In this document: positions 1-10,768 of the stretch, piece by piece
Layout of the letters: every line of letters begins with the position of its first letter
Numbering within the stretch: the first letter of the stretch is position 1
NCBI GenBank assembly: GCA_033439795.1
Contig: JAUTDP010000001.1
Span: 4,154,001 to 4,218,000 of the forward strand
DNA: 64,000 bases
Direction: 5' to 3'
From: Sordaria brevicollis
Lineage: Eukaryota; Ascomycota; Sordariomycetes; Sordariales; Sordariaceae
Position numbers and translations under genes: made by a program
Notes under the pieces: model-generated
The model's database searches: none
What the model saw: only the letters and a program-made list of their open reading frames with translations
Told to the model about the DNA's origin: nothing

Positions 1-350
1 TCGGCGTAGTTGGAGAAGGAGGTGCCCTCAATGGTGTTCATGATGTTGGCCGGGTTGTAGCCGACGCGGGAGGAGGAGCAGGAGTCACTGTGAGGGGTGT
101 TAGTATGGTTAAAATGTGAAGACGATGTGGAAGGGAAGGTTACGTACGCCTGATTATCGGCAATCTCGCACCAGCCAAAGGTACCAAAGGTTACCCTCTT
201 GAAACGACCCACGTGGAGGGTTCGGAGATCGACCTTCATGAGGGAGATGTCGTTGATGACAGGAGCGGAGATGCAGGTGACAATGAGCAGCACCGTCGCT
301 GCTAGTAGCAGGAAGGTGCCGAAGTGGTGAATGATGCCTGTCCTCGCCAT
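1..350 (-). CDS. SUR7/PalI (Rim9)-family membrane protein, N-terminal part
   Basis: Partial gene running off the left edge. The ATG is at 350 and exon 1 is 148-350; a 60 bp GT-AG intron (88-147, with a CTAAC branch site) separates it from exon 2 (1-87), and phase is kept. The protein starts MARTGIIHHFGTFLLLAATV, a hydrophobic first segment followed by VTCISAPVINDISL and a TFGTFGWCEIA-like motif. This layout is seen in fungal SUR7/PalI proteins, which have four membrane spans and act at the plasma membrane in pH signalling (PalI/Rim9) or eisosomes (Sur7). After the intron the readable SSSRVGYNPANIMNTIEG continues the extracellular loop. Only about 97 residues are visible, so PalI and Sur7 subfamilies cannot be separated. 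The family call is from recognised sequence; the role is inferred from the family. Confidence 0.75.
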   Translation of the reverse strand, partial: MARTGIIHHFGTFLLLAATVLLIVTCISAPVINDISLMKVDLRTLHVGRFKRVTFGTFGWCEIADNQAYVTFPSTSSSHFNHTNTPHSDSCSSSRVGYNPANIMNTIEGTSFSNYA

Positions 351-2053
351 TGTGATGGTTGGTTGAGTGGTTGTGTGGCAAGTTGAAGCCGCTGGTGTGT
401 ATTATCCTCCGCGTATAGACAAATGTCTGTTGGTATGTGAATCACAAAAAAGGAGAGACGCTCAACTGGATGGCAGTGGGTGACCAAGGCTGATATAAGA
501 GAAGCTTTCGTTGGGCTGGTATCTTGAAATTGATGGGTGCGGTCCGTGACCATGTCTAACATGATTCCGGTTCTTGGCTGTGATGCCATTCCTTTCCATG
601 GAAAGCAGCCCTGCGACGTCATTCCAAGCCTCCCCGATGTCCCTTCATGCTTGAAACATAGTGCTCCCTTCACTCACCTTGAGTGGCCTGCCTGCCTGCC
701 CTGCGGCCCAGCCCTCATCCCACCAGACTTGGCATCTGGGCTTCAATGGCTGACTCCCTTGTCAAAGCTGTTCTTTGTTTCCATGGGTGTCGGTTGTGAC
801 GGCCCCGAAGCTATACTTTCCCTGGTCTACCTGGCTGTGTTCAGCGGCCCGCGCATAACCTGCTATGTATGTGTGACCTTGAGAGGTCCTCCGTCAGGTG
901 TGAGTGGTGGTGTCGCCAAGCCTGTTTCACCCCGGCAGTGCTCTGGCGGGAGTGACGTAAGTCTTGTAAAGGGGGTCAACATACCGATGCTAGGCTCGGA
1001 GTGCCGTTGCCGGGTAACCCTGAAACTTCAGGGTAGCCAAGCAAACCAAGGAGAGGGCTGATGAAGATGGACGAGATGATTGGGGGATGAACCAGACAGC
1101 CCGTCCCGTTGTAGCAGAGGTGGGGCTTGACGTTGCCCAAGCCAACCGTTGGCAAGACCCTGTTTTTAGGGATCATTGGAGAAATCTCAGGGCAGCCGCT
1201 ATGATCGGAATAACGATGGATGATGGTGATGACGGAGCCGACTTCGATGGATCATACGTTGAATAGGTGAACCTGAGAAGACTGCGACGAACCATGACAG
1301 CCACACCTTGTAGACGTTTTTGTCGCAGTCTTTCTCGCAAGCGTTTGGGTATCGGAGCCTGTCCCTCCTGTATCTGATTTCTGAGGGATGGTTGTTGGGC
1401 CTATAACGGGAAAGATGGAAGAGACATGGTCGATCTTGAGTCACGATATCCGTGCTGCTGTTTCAAACTTTCCAATAGCAGTGGTGGTACTACATCTTGT
1501 GTGACCTGCGATTTCATGTCAACAGCCGCTTGAATTCCTGGAAGATAGAAAAGGCTTTTCCCCCAGTCATTCCTCAGATAAATGTCCGACAGGATGTTGG
1601 CCATGAGACCAAAATAACTTGCAGGAAAAATGGTTCAAGAAACAACTTCGTCATCCGTTCCTGAGTGTTCCCCACGATAATCAACGATCCCGTCGCCACT
1701 TTCAGGGCCAGGAACTGCAACATGGCTGCCACGTGCTTGCGGGGAGAGGCGGTCCCAATTCTCCAGATCGCGCATCGATGTTCGATGGGATGCCCGAAAA
1801 GTGTCAAGAGAGGTTGTCGTGATCAATTGAAGGAATGTTGGACATGGGAAAATTGAGTGAGTGTTGTCGTCGTGATGAAATTCGTTCCTCGACGGCGTGA
1901 TTGATTCTAGCGGCGGGCCAGGTGGGGTCAAAGGGTGGTGCTTGATGGTGAGAACCCTAACCCTGCTTCCTATGTCCACTTCAATCAACGGACGAAGACG
2001 TTCCTGTTCGTCATGGATGCATGCGGTGGTTTGTTTGCATGATCTTTGAAAAG
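351..2053. other. Intergenic region, about 1.7 kb
   Basis: The interval lies between two divergent genes (minus-strand membrane protein, plus-strand oxidoreductase). It has several medium open frames on both strands, none with recognisable motifs or convincing splice-linked neighbours. It presumably holds both promoters and 5' leaders. I see no RNA gene or repeat. Confidence 0.5.
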
Positions 2054-3117
2054 ATGTGGTTTGGAGTCCAACAGAGACTGTTTAACTCTGCAGTACTACG
2101 GCGCTCACTCTCCTGGAAGAGACCTCTCGTTACCATGGCAAAAGAGAGCCACCTGGAAAGGACCGCAAAGGAACCCCGTGATGAGGCACTGCATACTGTG
2201 GTCATCAAACAGATCGACCAGATCAATGATTCTATCAGGGTGTTTAGATTTGGAATTCCGGATCAAAAAACAATCAAAGTTAGTATCACTTTCGAAATGG
2301 ATCAACATCAACCCAAGCAGAGTGCTGATCCATCCCTTAGTTCTCCGCGGGACAATGGCTCGATGTCTACGTCCCCACCGTGCCCAAAGCCGGTGGATTT
2401 ACCATAACTTCTGCGCCCTCAGCTGCAGTTGCGCAACAGCGAACAGAGTCACCAAATGGCCAGGCACCACCGCAGGAAGCCTATCTGGAGCTGGCTATCC
2501 AGAAATCACCAAATAACCCACCCGCAGCGTGGCTTTGGAAACCTCTCTCGGACATAATGAACGCCGAAGTCAAAGTCCGCGTGGGAGGCAGCTTTATTTG
2601 GCCACCGGCTGGTATCGACGTCTCGGCACTTCGCAAGGTTGTGCTTGTGGCTGGCGGTGTTGGTATCAACCCCTTGATAAGTATCCTATCTGCCATCGCG
2701 GACGACATGAAGGGAGGGAAGCTTCCTGATGGTTGTGAAGTGACGATGCTTTACTCGATGAAGGACCCTGGACCACCGAGAAATGTTGAGAAGATGCTGT
2801 TCGTGGAGAGGATAGCCGAGCTCTTTGCAAAAGAGGATGTGAGGGGCATGTTTCGGCTGTTCCTCACGGGACCTCATGGTACCCAGGAAAGCAATATGAA
2901 GGATGCTATCGTGGACTGTCACGGGTTCATAGTGAAATTCGCCAACAGAAGGATATCACTGGAAGATATTTCATCAGCGATCGGTGGCGACAAGAGCTCA
3001 GCGGTGGTATACGTGTGCGGTGTACCAACCATGACGGATGAAATGGTTGAGAAGTTGGTGTCTGATGATGGGTTGGCCATGGCTCGTGACAGAGTCTTGT
3101 TTGAGAAGTGGTGGTGA
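2054..3117 (+). CDS. OXNAD1-like FAD/NAD(P)-binding oxidoreductase
   Basis: Two exons, up to 2278 and 2341-3117, are joined across a 62 bp GT-AG intron (2279-2340). The splice restores FSAGQWLDVYVP, the flavin-binding beta-barrel segment, followed by GGFTITSAPS. Further on, VVLVAGGVGINPLISIL is the NAD(P)-binding glycine motif and YVCGVP near the end is the usual CGxP motif; the protein ends in a Trp-rich tail typical of ferredoxin-reductase-like proteins. It matches the OXNAD1 family (oxidoreductase NAD-binding domain protein 1), of unsettled substrate. In-frame ATGs lie at 2021, 2054 and 2135. The 2054 start adds an Arg/Ser-rich leader that looks like a mitochondrial presequence, while 2135 has the best Kozak context (ACCATGGC). 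I chose 2054; alternative starts could give mitochondrial and cytosolic forms. Confidence 0.8.
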
Positions 3118-3613
3118 TTTACGATGCAGTGTGTCAGCCTGCAGTGCTGCCGGCGAGAATCGAGATGGCGGCGCCGAAAGCTCCGATGGAAAAAAGCGAA
3201 GTGAAAGATGTAAACGGAAACCCAAAGGCCGGCGGGCACGTCGCTTCCACTTCGACCAAACGAAATTCTTCACCCAGACTCGGGACCGAAAGTCGGGATT
3301 CCAATTGATGTGGGTGCGCGGTGCCCGGATGCACCTTCCCACTTTCCAACCTTAAACTCACCCCACGCCTGTAGCCGGCTGTGAATGGATTTATTTTTTT
3401 CGGACTCGAAGGACACATGCATAAAATTCGATTACCGACTGGCTTCCGGCTCCGTCTTCTTCAAATATTTCGACGCGTATCAAGTGCGAAAATAATCTGG
3501 ATGCGCCACACAAGACAACATCACGCCCGCAAGAGATGTCCGTCTGATTTATATCTTGCACTCCGCACTCGGTCCTCAGAAGACAATCGCCTCTCTCCTC
3601 ATCGCCAACCACG
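3118..3613. other. Intergenic region, about 0.5 kb
   Basis: Spacer between two tandem plus-strand genes, presumably holding the terminator of the first and the promoter of the second. No feature recognised. Confidence 0.4.
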
Positions 3614-5414
3614 ATGCCTTCGCTTCGTGGAATCGAAATCTCGCTCACCACCGAACCGTCTAACGATCGTGTCCCCGAGTTCCCCCATCCTGAGGGCTCA
3701 TCTGCCCGCTTGATCGGTTCTCATGGCGGTTCAGCCAAGCAGGAATCCATATCGACACCCAAAACCGGCCCCACGATTGCGGTCTACATACCATCCGTAC
3801 CAGGTACTTCCCTTCTATACAGCCGCTTTGCCCAACATGTCAACTAATGGTACGGTCGTAGGTCACAGCTTTGCCATCAAGTACAAGTTCAACGTCATCC
3901 CTCCGCCACCTTGCAAATATGTCTTCTTCAAATTGTTCCTGAACGGCCGGGCAATCGCTTCATGGGGTATCAACCCATCCACCCTACCTCAACAGCATGG
4001 CAATGTTCGGAAGTCACTATGGGCACCGGGCCCGAGCCACAACGGACAATCTGGTCTCGAGTGTCGGAACTTCGTCTTTCTTCCCGGCCAGGAACACCGA
4101 TCGGCTGCTGAAGACGGAGGTCTGATTGAGGTACAGGTTTTCAGAGCGCAGGGCAGAACATCTCGAGCACCTCCACTGGAAGAGTATCACCCTCAGAAAA
4201 ACTACGGCATCGCGTGCCCGAGCATCGGCCTCATGGACCAACCTCAGGATGCTTACCACTATTGTTGGCATCTGATCGATCGCAAGGACTCACCTTTTGC
4301 AACATTCAGGTTCCACTACCGCTCGTGGGACAGCCTCGAGCAGCTGAACCTCATCCCGTCGAGAGAGTTTGAGTTTGTACGGTCCATCTCCACAGCCACA
4401 CTACCAGTAGGTCGGAACCGCAGCACGACAATGGAGTCTACCAAGGGCATCCCGCACCAAGCGGATCACAGTCAAACAACACTAGTCACAGACGATGGCC
4501 ATAGCGAAGACGAATCAATCTTCGAGGGAGGCAGAACGCACGGAGACAGACGAGACCAATCCAGCTACTCCCTCGGCAGCCCTCCGATAGTGTTCCCTCT
4601 ATCTTCACGCTCCCCAAACCTTCCACAGCCAAGCAAAGCACTACGAGATGCTTACCGCGACTCATATCTCCAGAGACCCTTACCAGAGCTCCCCCAACAA
4701 GAAGAGCCAAGCCTCGTCTCAAGGCGCCTGTCTTCGTCATCATCATCTGCCGCATCTGATTGCCTATCTCTGACCCCCTCACTCAAGAAAATAGTCGACG
4801 AAGGAGCCTTTGACGACGATGATACTATCGAAATCGGGGTGGCACGTACCGTTACACTATCCAAGCCATCACAAAGTTCTCCCGGCACTCCGAACAAAAA
4901 GAACAACACCACAAAGTCAGAGACACTCGCGGACCATTCCATGTCAGACTACGCGGCATCACCCGCTTCGACCGGCGAATATAATTCTAGCAAGGTCCTA
5001 TCACCTGGCCGGTACTTACCAACCACCGGCAGCAGTTTCGAACTCGGTCTCGAGTGCTTCACCCTCAGTCCGCGCGAAGACTTCACCCCAGCTCCATTAG
5101 CTGCTCAGGCTCAAACAGAGTTGGCTCAAAAGATGTCGGACACACAGCAGTCACAACAAGGCTTGCCTACTTTTTACAGATCTGAACAAGATCTGTCCCG
5201 GGTTACGAGACTGAAGTTGTCAGAGTCCGAGTGGATGAGTCGGACGCCTTCGCCTGCTGAGAGGGAACACGCGAACGCCGCGAGACGGTTGTGGAGTCCG
5301 CCTCCTACTAACTCGGCACGTACTGGCCGTTTCCGAGATATGCTGAGGAAGATGTCGGACGAGAGCCTCGAGAAGGATGAATTCCGTACCGGCATGATGG
5401 GAAACTGGATTTGA
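3614..5414 (+). CDS. Conserved fungal protein with DUF7918-like N-terminal domain, about 580 aa
   Basis: Exon 1 is 3614-3803 and exon 2 is 3862-5414; the 58 bp intron has GTAC...TAG ends and joins VYIPSVPG to HSFAIKYKF in frame. Residues about 1-230 form a folded domain: MPSLRGIEISL, an extended beta-rich segment with YVFFKLFLNGR and SWGINP, then ECRNFVFLPG, GLIEVQVFRAQGR and FATFRFHYRSWDSLEQL. This resembles the fungal DUF7918 type domain of unknown function. The rest (about 230-580) is low complexity, rich in Ser, Pro and acidic residues, with poly-Ser and DDDDT runs, and probably disordered. No signal peptide or membrane span is visible. The family label is from memory of the N-terminal pattern and is moderate; no function should be inferred. 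Confidence 0.75.
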
Positions 5415-5955
5415 TGACATTCGCACTTTCAAGGTTGCCATGTTCATCTTTTACAGCTTGTTTGCTTCTGAAGTTTTCTGGACCTTTCATTCATCATTTC
5501 AATGGAGCTAAGGTAGGAAAGGAGTTATAGGCCGTGTATTCCTGTTATCTATACCCCAGTGTTTTTCATTCTATCTGTATTTTCGAGAGGCTCAAAGATT
5601 AGCCGCATATTCTAGGAGTTAGTCGGGGTGGAGGGCTAGTATCAAACGAAGCCTGTTATTAGCTTCATATTGAGGAATGAATTCGATCCGTTTCTGTTCA
5701 CGTTGGGCACAGAGAAACTCCTAAGCGTTGATCGCATCACATCTAAAATGCCAAGTTCACCATTCCTCACATCAACCTCTCGCCATATCAACCCGGTGTA
5801 ACAAACATGGTCTAGTAATTTGGTTCTGTTTTCCCTTCCGGCCCTCCACTCAAGGGATGAGGTGCCGTGCTGTCTGTACGTGTAATAGTTCTAGTGCCGT
5901 TATCCCCAGTATGTACGTATCCTCATCATCACCATGTCGACTCAACTCCTTCAGC
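5415..5955. other. Convergent intergenic region
   Basis: The 3' regions of two converging genes meet here. Only AT-rich probable 3' UTR sequence is seen; no gene or repeat recognised. Confidence 0.4.
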
Positions 5956-6574
5956 TTATTTCGAAGTCAACACCGCCCTGGAATCCTCCTCCTTGCCCAG
6001 AATTCCCAAGTTCCGTATCTGACCGGCCGTCGGTGGGTTGGTCTTGTATCCTCCCTCGGCTTCGGCTTTGCGGTAGGCGGCTTGGAGGGCTTGGACTCTT
6101 GCGGCCTGTTTTCACAGATTGTAGATGTTAGTGGCCGTAGACATATGTATAAGTGATGGGTGGAGATCGGTTCTCCGGCGTGGAGCAGCCCATGGTTTTG
6201 AGGTTTCGAGGTCTGTTTGGTATGGGCCACGGTAAATTGTACGCACCTCCTTCTTGTGGTGCAAGCACTCGTAGTAATCCTCCAGGATCGGCGCGCACTT
6301 CTTCTTGCCCGACGAGTCCTCCTCGTTGCTGTTGACCACGTAGCAGGCGAGCACTTCTTGCCAGAAGGGGAAGCACCGGGATGGACCTGGTTAGATGTCG
6401 AGGATTTGATCAATTAGCATTTGGTCTGTTAACTACACAGCACATCCGCATTGGTTTGGCGATGAAGCGCGGGGATCGAATTGAACATCCTTCATTTTCC
6501 TCCGTCGGTTTTTTGATTGATAACAATGGGATGATCAATAACATACCCCCGTTCATGCCATATCCGGAGGCCAT
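5956..6574 (-). CDS. Complex I twin-CX9C subunit (NDUFS5-type, 11.5 kDa)
   Basis: A small three-exon gene not visible as one open frame: exons 6547-6574, 6247-6386 and 5956-6105, all GT-AG (GTATGT and GTGCGT donors, CTAACCAG acceptor). The spliced protein is 105 aa. It starts MASGYGMNGGPSRCFPFWQE and has cysteines at residues 14, 24, 40 and 50, giving two exact CX9C pairs, the helix-hairpin signature of proteins imported into the mitochondrial intermembrane space by Mia40. CYVVNSNEEDSSGKKKC and the C-terminal GQIRNLGILGKEED agree with the fungal NDUFS5-like accessory subunit of NADH:ubiquinone oxidoreductase. It converges with the gene at 3614-5414 and diverges from the Sec39 gene. The twin CX9C is direct; the complex I assignment is by family recognition. 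Confidence 0.85.
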
Positions 6575-7266
6575 ATTGTATTGGTATACGCTGCTACGAG
6601 CGTCGGTGGTTCGGCGGCGGGTTCGTTGGAATTGCGGGGTGAGGCCGGGAGGTACCTGAGTCGTGACTCGCGTGAAAGTGGATGTCGGCTTCGGTCGTGA
6701 TGCGGGTCTCCTCGACGACGGCGACGACAACGGCGAACGTGAGGTTGAGCTGCTGGACTCGCTCGATTGCGATCCACCAAGCTTCAGTTGAAGATGTGGC
6801 TGGTATCTCTGGTGCTTTTGTTAAACGTGGGAGTTGGAAGTGCGTAAGCCACAATTTCTATGACATGAGAGGAAGAGAACCAAAGCCACAGTTGTCTCCC
6901 CGGATTTCGCAGAGGGGCCGCTTGAGCTTGGCGGGAGCTTCAAATCAAGGACCAGGGTTTTAGCTGTGCTTTTTTGGCGGCAGGCAGGCACTGGCCGGAG
7001 GGGCCCGCTAGAACCCGCCTGGAAAGTCCAGGGTTGTCACTGCAACTGGAAGTGGAAGCTTTGGGTGACGGGGAGCTGTTGCTGTTGCGAGCTGCAGGCA
7101 ATGTGTTCATCAATGTTCCAGAAGTGGAATCCACACTTTTGATACTCCTTCATCCCACTCTCCCGTTTCGCGACAACAACATGATTATGTTAAACAACAT
7201 CTGACGACAAGATACCAGCTTCTACCTATCGACGCTAGTGTTATAACTTTTAAGGCACGAACAGCC
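6575..7266. other. Divergent promoter region
   Basis: About 0.7 kb between the complex I subunit gene (minus) and the Sec39-type gene (plus). It presumably holds both promoters. No defined motif could be assigned by eye. Confidence 0.4.
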
Positions 7267-7299
7267 ATGAACTCGGAAGACTACCCGACACTCAATTGA
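7267..7299 (+). promoter_or_regulatory. Short upstream ORF before the Sec39 gene
   Basis: ATG at 7267 opens a 10-codon frame (MNSEDYPTLN) ending at TGA 7297-7299, 56 nt upstream of the main ATG at 7356. It is in another frame from the main ORF. If it lies in the mRNA leader it could lower or condition translation; transcript start is not known. Confidence 0.4.
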
Positions 7300-7355
7300 C
7301 CAACTTACCACCTAATCGCATCCCGCCAAACGAAGACTTGAGAGACTCCACGACA

Positions 7356-10300
7356 ATGGCCGCCCTCTTCCTCTCCCCCCCTAAGCTCGTGCTTCTCGCC
7401 GTGCACCTCGCTGTCAAGGCCGATATCGACAGCTTAGCTTTCCTCGCCACCAACCATGGCTCCGTTCTTCGAAAAGAACTCCTTCTACGAATCCTACTCA
7501 CTTATCTCCCCGAAACTCTGCGATCGAACGACTACGTCACCCTAATCGAACACATCGAGCGTGGAGACTTTCCCGAACTTTCCACCGAAGGAAACGAACA
7601 AAAGCATGAAATCGACACATCCTCTGTCGAGTCGCTTACCGAGGAGGACGCCATCAAGAAAGTCAAGAAGCTCAAACTGCTACCCCTATCCTCCGAGAGT
7701 GCTTCATCCACCGCAGAAGTCGCCGCCGACGACACCACATCACTCTTCCTCCTGCGCCGGTCCTACAAGGTGGACGAAGAAGCTGGGCTACTTACCGAGC
7801 TGCCAGCCCTGCTGACGCCATTCCTGGACCACTCGCCCGCAATCAGGTGGCTTCTGGTCTCGACGATACTGCCCCTGCTACGACGAAACTGCGAATATTA
7901 CCCCGCCGAACCAATTCCGTACACACTCGCGACTTTTCAGAGTTTACCGGACAGGACGATAGCCAGCTTGCTGTTGTCGCAGACGGGCGCGAGAGAAGAG
8001 GATTATGGACTGATTGGACGGGATTTGAAGGGAATGGTTGGGCCTTGGATGCTGGATGGGAAGCGTTGGAATAATAACGGGAGTCAGAAATCTGGAACTG
8101 ATGATGGGGATGAAAATCCTTGTCCGGGATGGAACCAGGTGTTACGCTGGCTTACGTCGAACGCCGCGAAGAACTGGAGGGTGGCTGCCAATGCGTTTGA
8201 CCAGTGGGAGGGCCCTCAGTCTGTGGATTTGGGTGGGATTTTGGGAGAAGGGGAAGAGAGCCAATTGAGCGAGGAGCAACAACAACATCTCGACTGGACC
8301 TATGCCCAAGCTGCTCTGGCTTCTACGTATCTGATTACGACGGCCTCCGTGGAAGCATTGGAAGGGACATATGCGATCCTCAACAGGGCTGTTGTCGTTA
8401 CGAATCAGGATCCTCTCCCACCACTACAGAATGCTGTCGGATTGTTAGCACCATTGGCTGAGCAGGTCGATGGTATCGTTGCCTCACCAAAGAACGCGAC
8501 ATACCTGCGCAACGATCTCTTGGAGTCGTCAAACGCTCTTACGTGGCCGACAGAGACGTCAACGGCATTCTGCCAAGCCCTAATAATAAGTTCTTTTATC
8601 CTTACCAGAGCCGGTGCTCCCTGCACCCTTAGGAGGGTGGGTGAGCTCGCACTGCTGCAGGATGAGAGGGAGCAAAAGGCGGAAGCTCTCAAGCTTATTC
8701 ATGCTCTGGCCAACCAGGGACCAAAGACGGACGACAAGTTCTGGATGAAGGCCAGAGACGAAATACTCTGGCTTCGCGATTGGGGTGCGGAAGATGCCTG
8801 GGGTGCCACTGACTCGAGACCCAAGGGTATCTTTAGCCAGCTTAAGAAGGAGTTCTTGGAGGTTGAGTTCCTCAAGGCTTTGCTTACAAACACCCGCTAT
8901 ACCCTGGCGAAATCGATCTACGAGGACTCGGTAGAGAGGCCGTTGGACGAAAAGGTGCTGAAAGATGCCGTGTTCTCTACGGCCATGACTGCTTACGATA
9001 ATGCCTCCAATCCTAATCGCACGAGGGGTGGGCTGAAGAAGTGTGATGATATGTGAGTTGTCCGTATTTCAGAGGCTGTACAAGCAATGCTAACCCGAGA
9101 TATAGTATCAAAGCCTTTCCCAACACGATCTCAAGGTCTGATCCTGTGGCTCAAAAGATCGAAGCTCTTCTACAAGCTACACATGCCCTTAGCGAGTTCC
9201 GTCTGGTACTAAAACAAGGCGAACCCTTTACACCAGTTGTCCTACGAGTACACGCCGACCCAATCTCCATCATCGACAGGATCCTCGAACAAAACCCCAA
9301 AAGTTACACGCGACTTCACGACCTTCTTGACCTTGGAACCCGCATGGTTAAGGCTGGACTAACAGCCACCACAAAGTCCCCAGCAACCAAGCAGCAACAT
9401 AGCAGCTATACTGCCGCAACCCTCTCTCCCGAGGAGGAAGCCAAGCAACGTCTGACTGCCGAGCGCCGTATAACCGCCATGTGCATCGACGCCGCCCTGA
9501 CCGAAGACGACTTCGAGACCGCCTACTCTTACATTCTCAACCGACTGTCCTCCCCGCCATCCAAGAACAAATCCTCTTCCTCCATCGTCATAGAAGACGA
9601 CTACTCCTGGAAAGCCGCCCTCCAAGCCGGCAAGTACCGACGCACCTCGCGCACAGTTCGGCCCACCCATCTCGGCACCAACGCCTCTGCCAACCCCGAG
9701 ATCCGCCACCTCGAGCAGCGCATCGAGTGTCTCTCCACAGCTCTACGCATCGCACCGCCCGCCACACTACAAGAGATCCTCAACGCGTATCGGCGCGCAG
9801 AAGAGGAACTCGATTCCGCACTCAAAGCCGAAGAAGAAGCTGAAGACGCATGGGATGCAGCTGGTGACTCGATACACGGTCACGGTGGGCGTGTGCCAGG
9901 AGCCTTTGGCACGCCACCAGGTAGGAAGCATACCATTACAGGAGGAGGCTCAAGCGCAGCAGCGGCGGCAGCTCGTTCCGCCTCTACCTCAAAGCCAGAC
10001 CACGCCCGGCAAAAACAATCAGAAGAAGCACCAATGTCCCTCTTCGACCTCTCCCGCGCTAGCGTCCTCTCAGCGCAAAAGAACCTGTCTGCCCTTTCGT
10101 CTCTGCAGCGCGTAGCCGGCGGACTAGGCGGTCATCTGGGTGGCGTAGCAGGCGGCGTGGGCCAGCTGGGCGGGTTGGTAGGCGGCCTCGGGAGCGGTTT
10201 TGGATCAAATGCGAGGAATAGCATGAGTAGTGATAGGGAGAGGCCAGGCAGTAGGGGTAGTACCTCTACCGCTGGTGGTGGAAACAATGGGATGAGCGGT

Positions 10301-10507
10301 AGTTTCCACAGCGACGGAACCGGGGAAGAAGGTAATGGACAACATGGAAGAGTGAGGAAGAGGGATCAGTTGAGGGAGGCGGCTATGGGTACGTTGGTGT
10401 CGGGCGTGGGTTGGTTGGTGGGTGTGCCGGCGCCGGCGCATCCGCAGCAGGCAGGAGGGAATAATGGGTCACAGAGGGGATCGATGGAGTATAGGAGAGA
10501 TGATTAA
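7356..10507 (+). CDS. Sec39-domain protein (Dsl1 tethering complex subunit)
   Basis: Two exons, 7356-9052 and 9106-10507, joined across a 53 bp intron with GTGAGT donor, GCTAAC branch and ATATAG acceptor; product 1032 aa. The N terminus MAALFLSPPKLVLLAVHLAV and the following helical repeats (LLRILLTYLPETL; PAIRWLLVSTILPLLRRNC) match the fungal Sec39 domain. In yeast, Sec39 with Dsl1 and Tip20 tethers retrograde Golgi-to-ER COPI vesicles at the ER. The last 200 residues are low complexity: GGLGGHLGGVAGGVGQLGG repeats and Ser/Gly-rich stretches. The open frame extends upstream to 7296 but only with a TTG codon, so the ATG at 7356 (ACAATGGCC) is the credible start. A short uORF precedes it. The family call is strong; the cellular role is inferred from yeast. 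Confidence 0.85.
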
Positions 10508-10768
10508 GGGTTGGTGAAGGGTTGATAAAGGGTTGGGAGAAGCTTCTGGATACCGTTGCATGACTACTTTTAGCGTTTGCTTACTGTAGAGACAAGAGGG
10601 TAATGGTAAATGGAATATTGGTATTGACTGGTGGTTCCTTGACTGTTATTTCCACCAAAAGGCATGTATAGATTTTTATGCTTCACCTCATCCTCTCTTA
10701 TCGTTTTTCGATCTTCGGTTTCAAATATCTCTGTTGCTCATGACCATACCTAATCCCACTCCACCAAC

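Noticed and set aside
537..1061. 174-codon plus-strand open frame
   Set aside because: No recognisable motif, no splice partner, and it lies in the probable upstream region of a divergent gene.
7296..7355. Upstream extension of the Sec39 frame
   Set aside because: It begins with TTG, not ATG; the conserved family start is at 7356.
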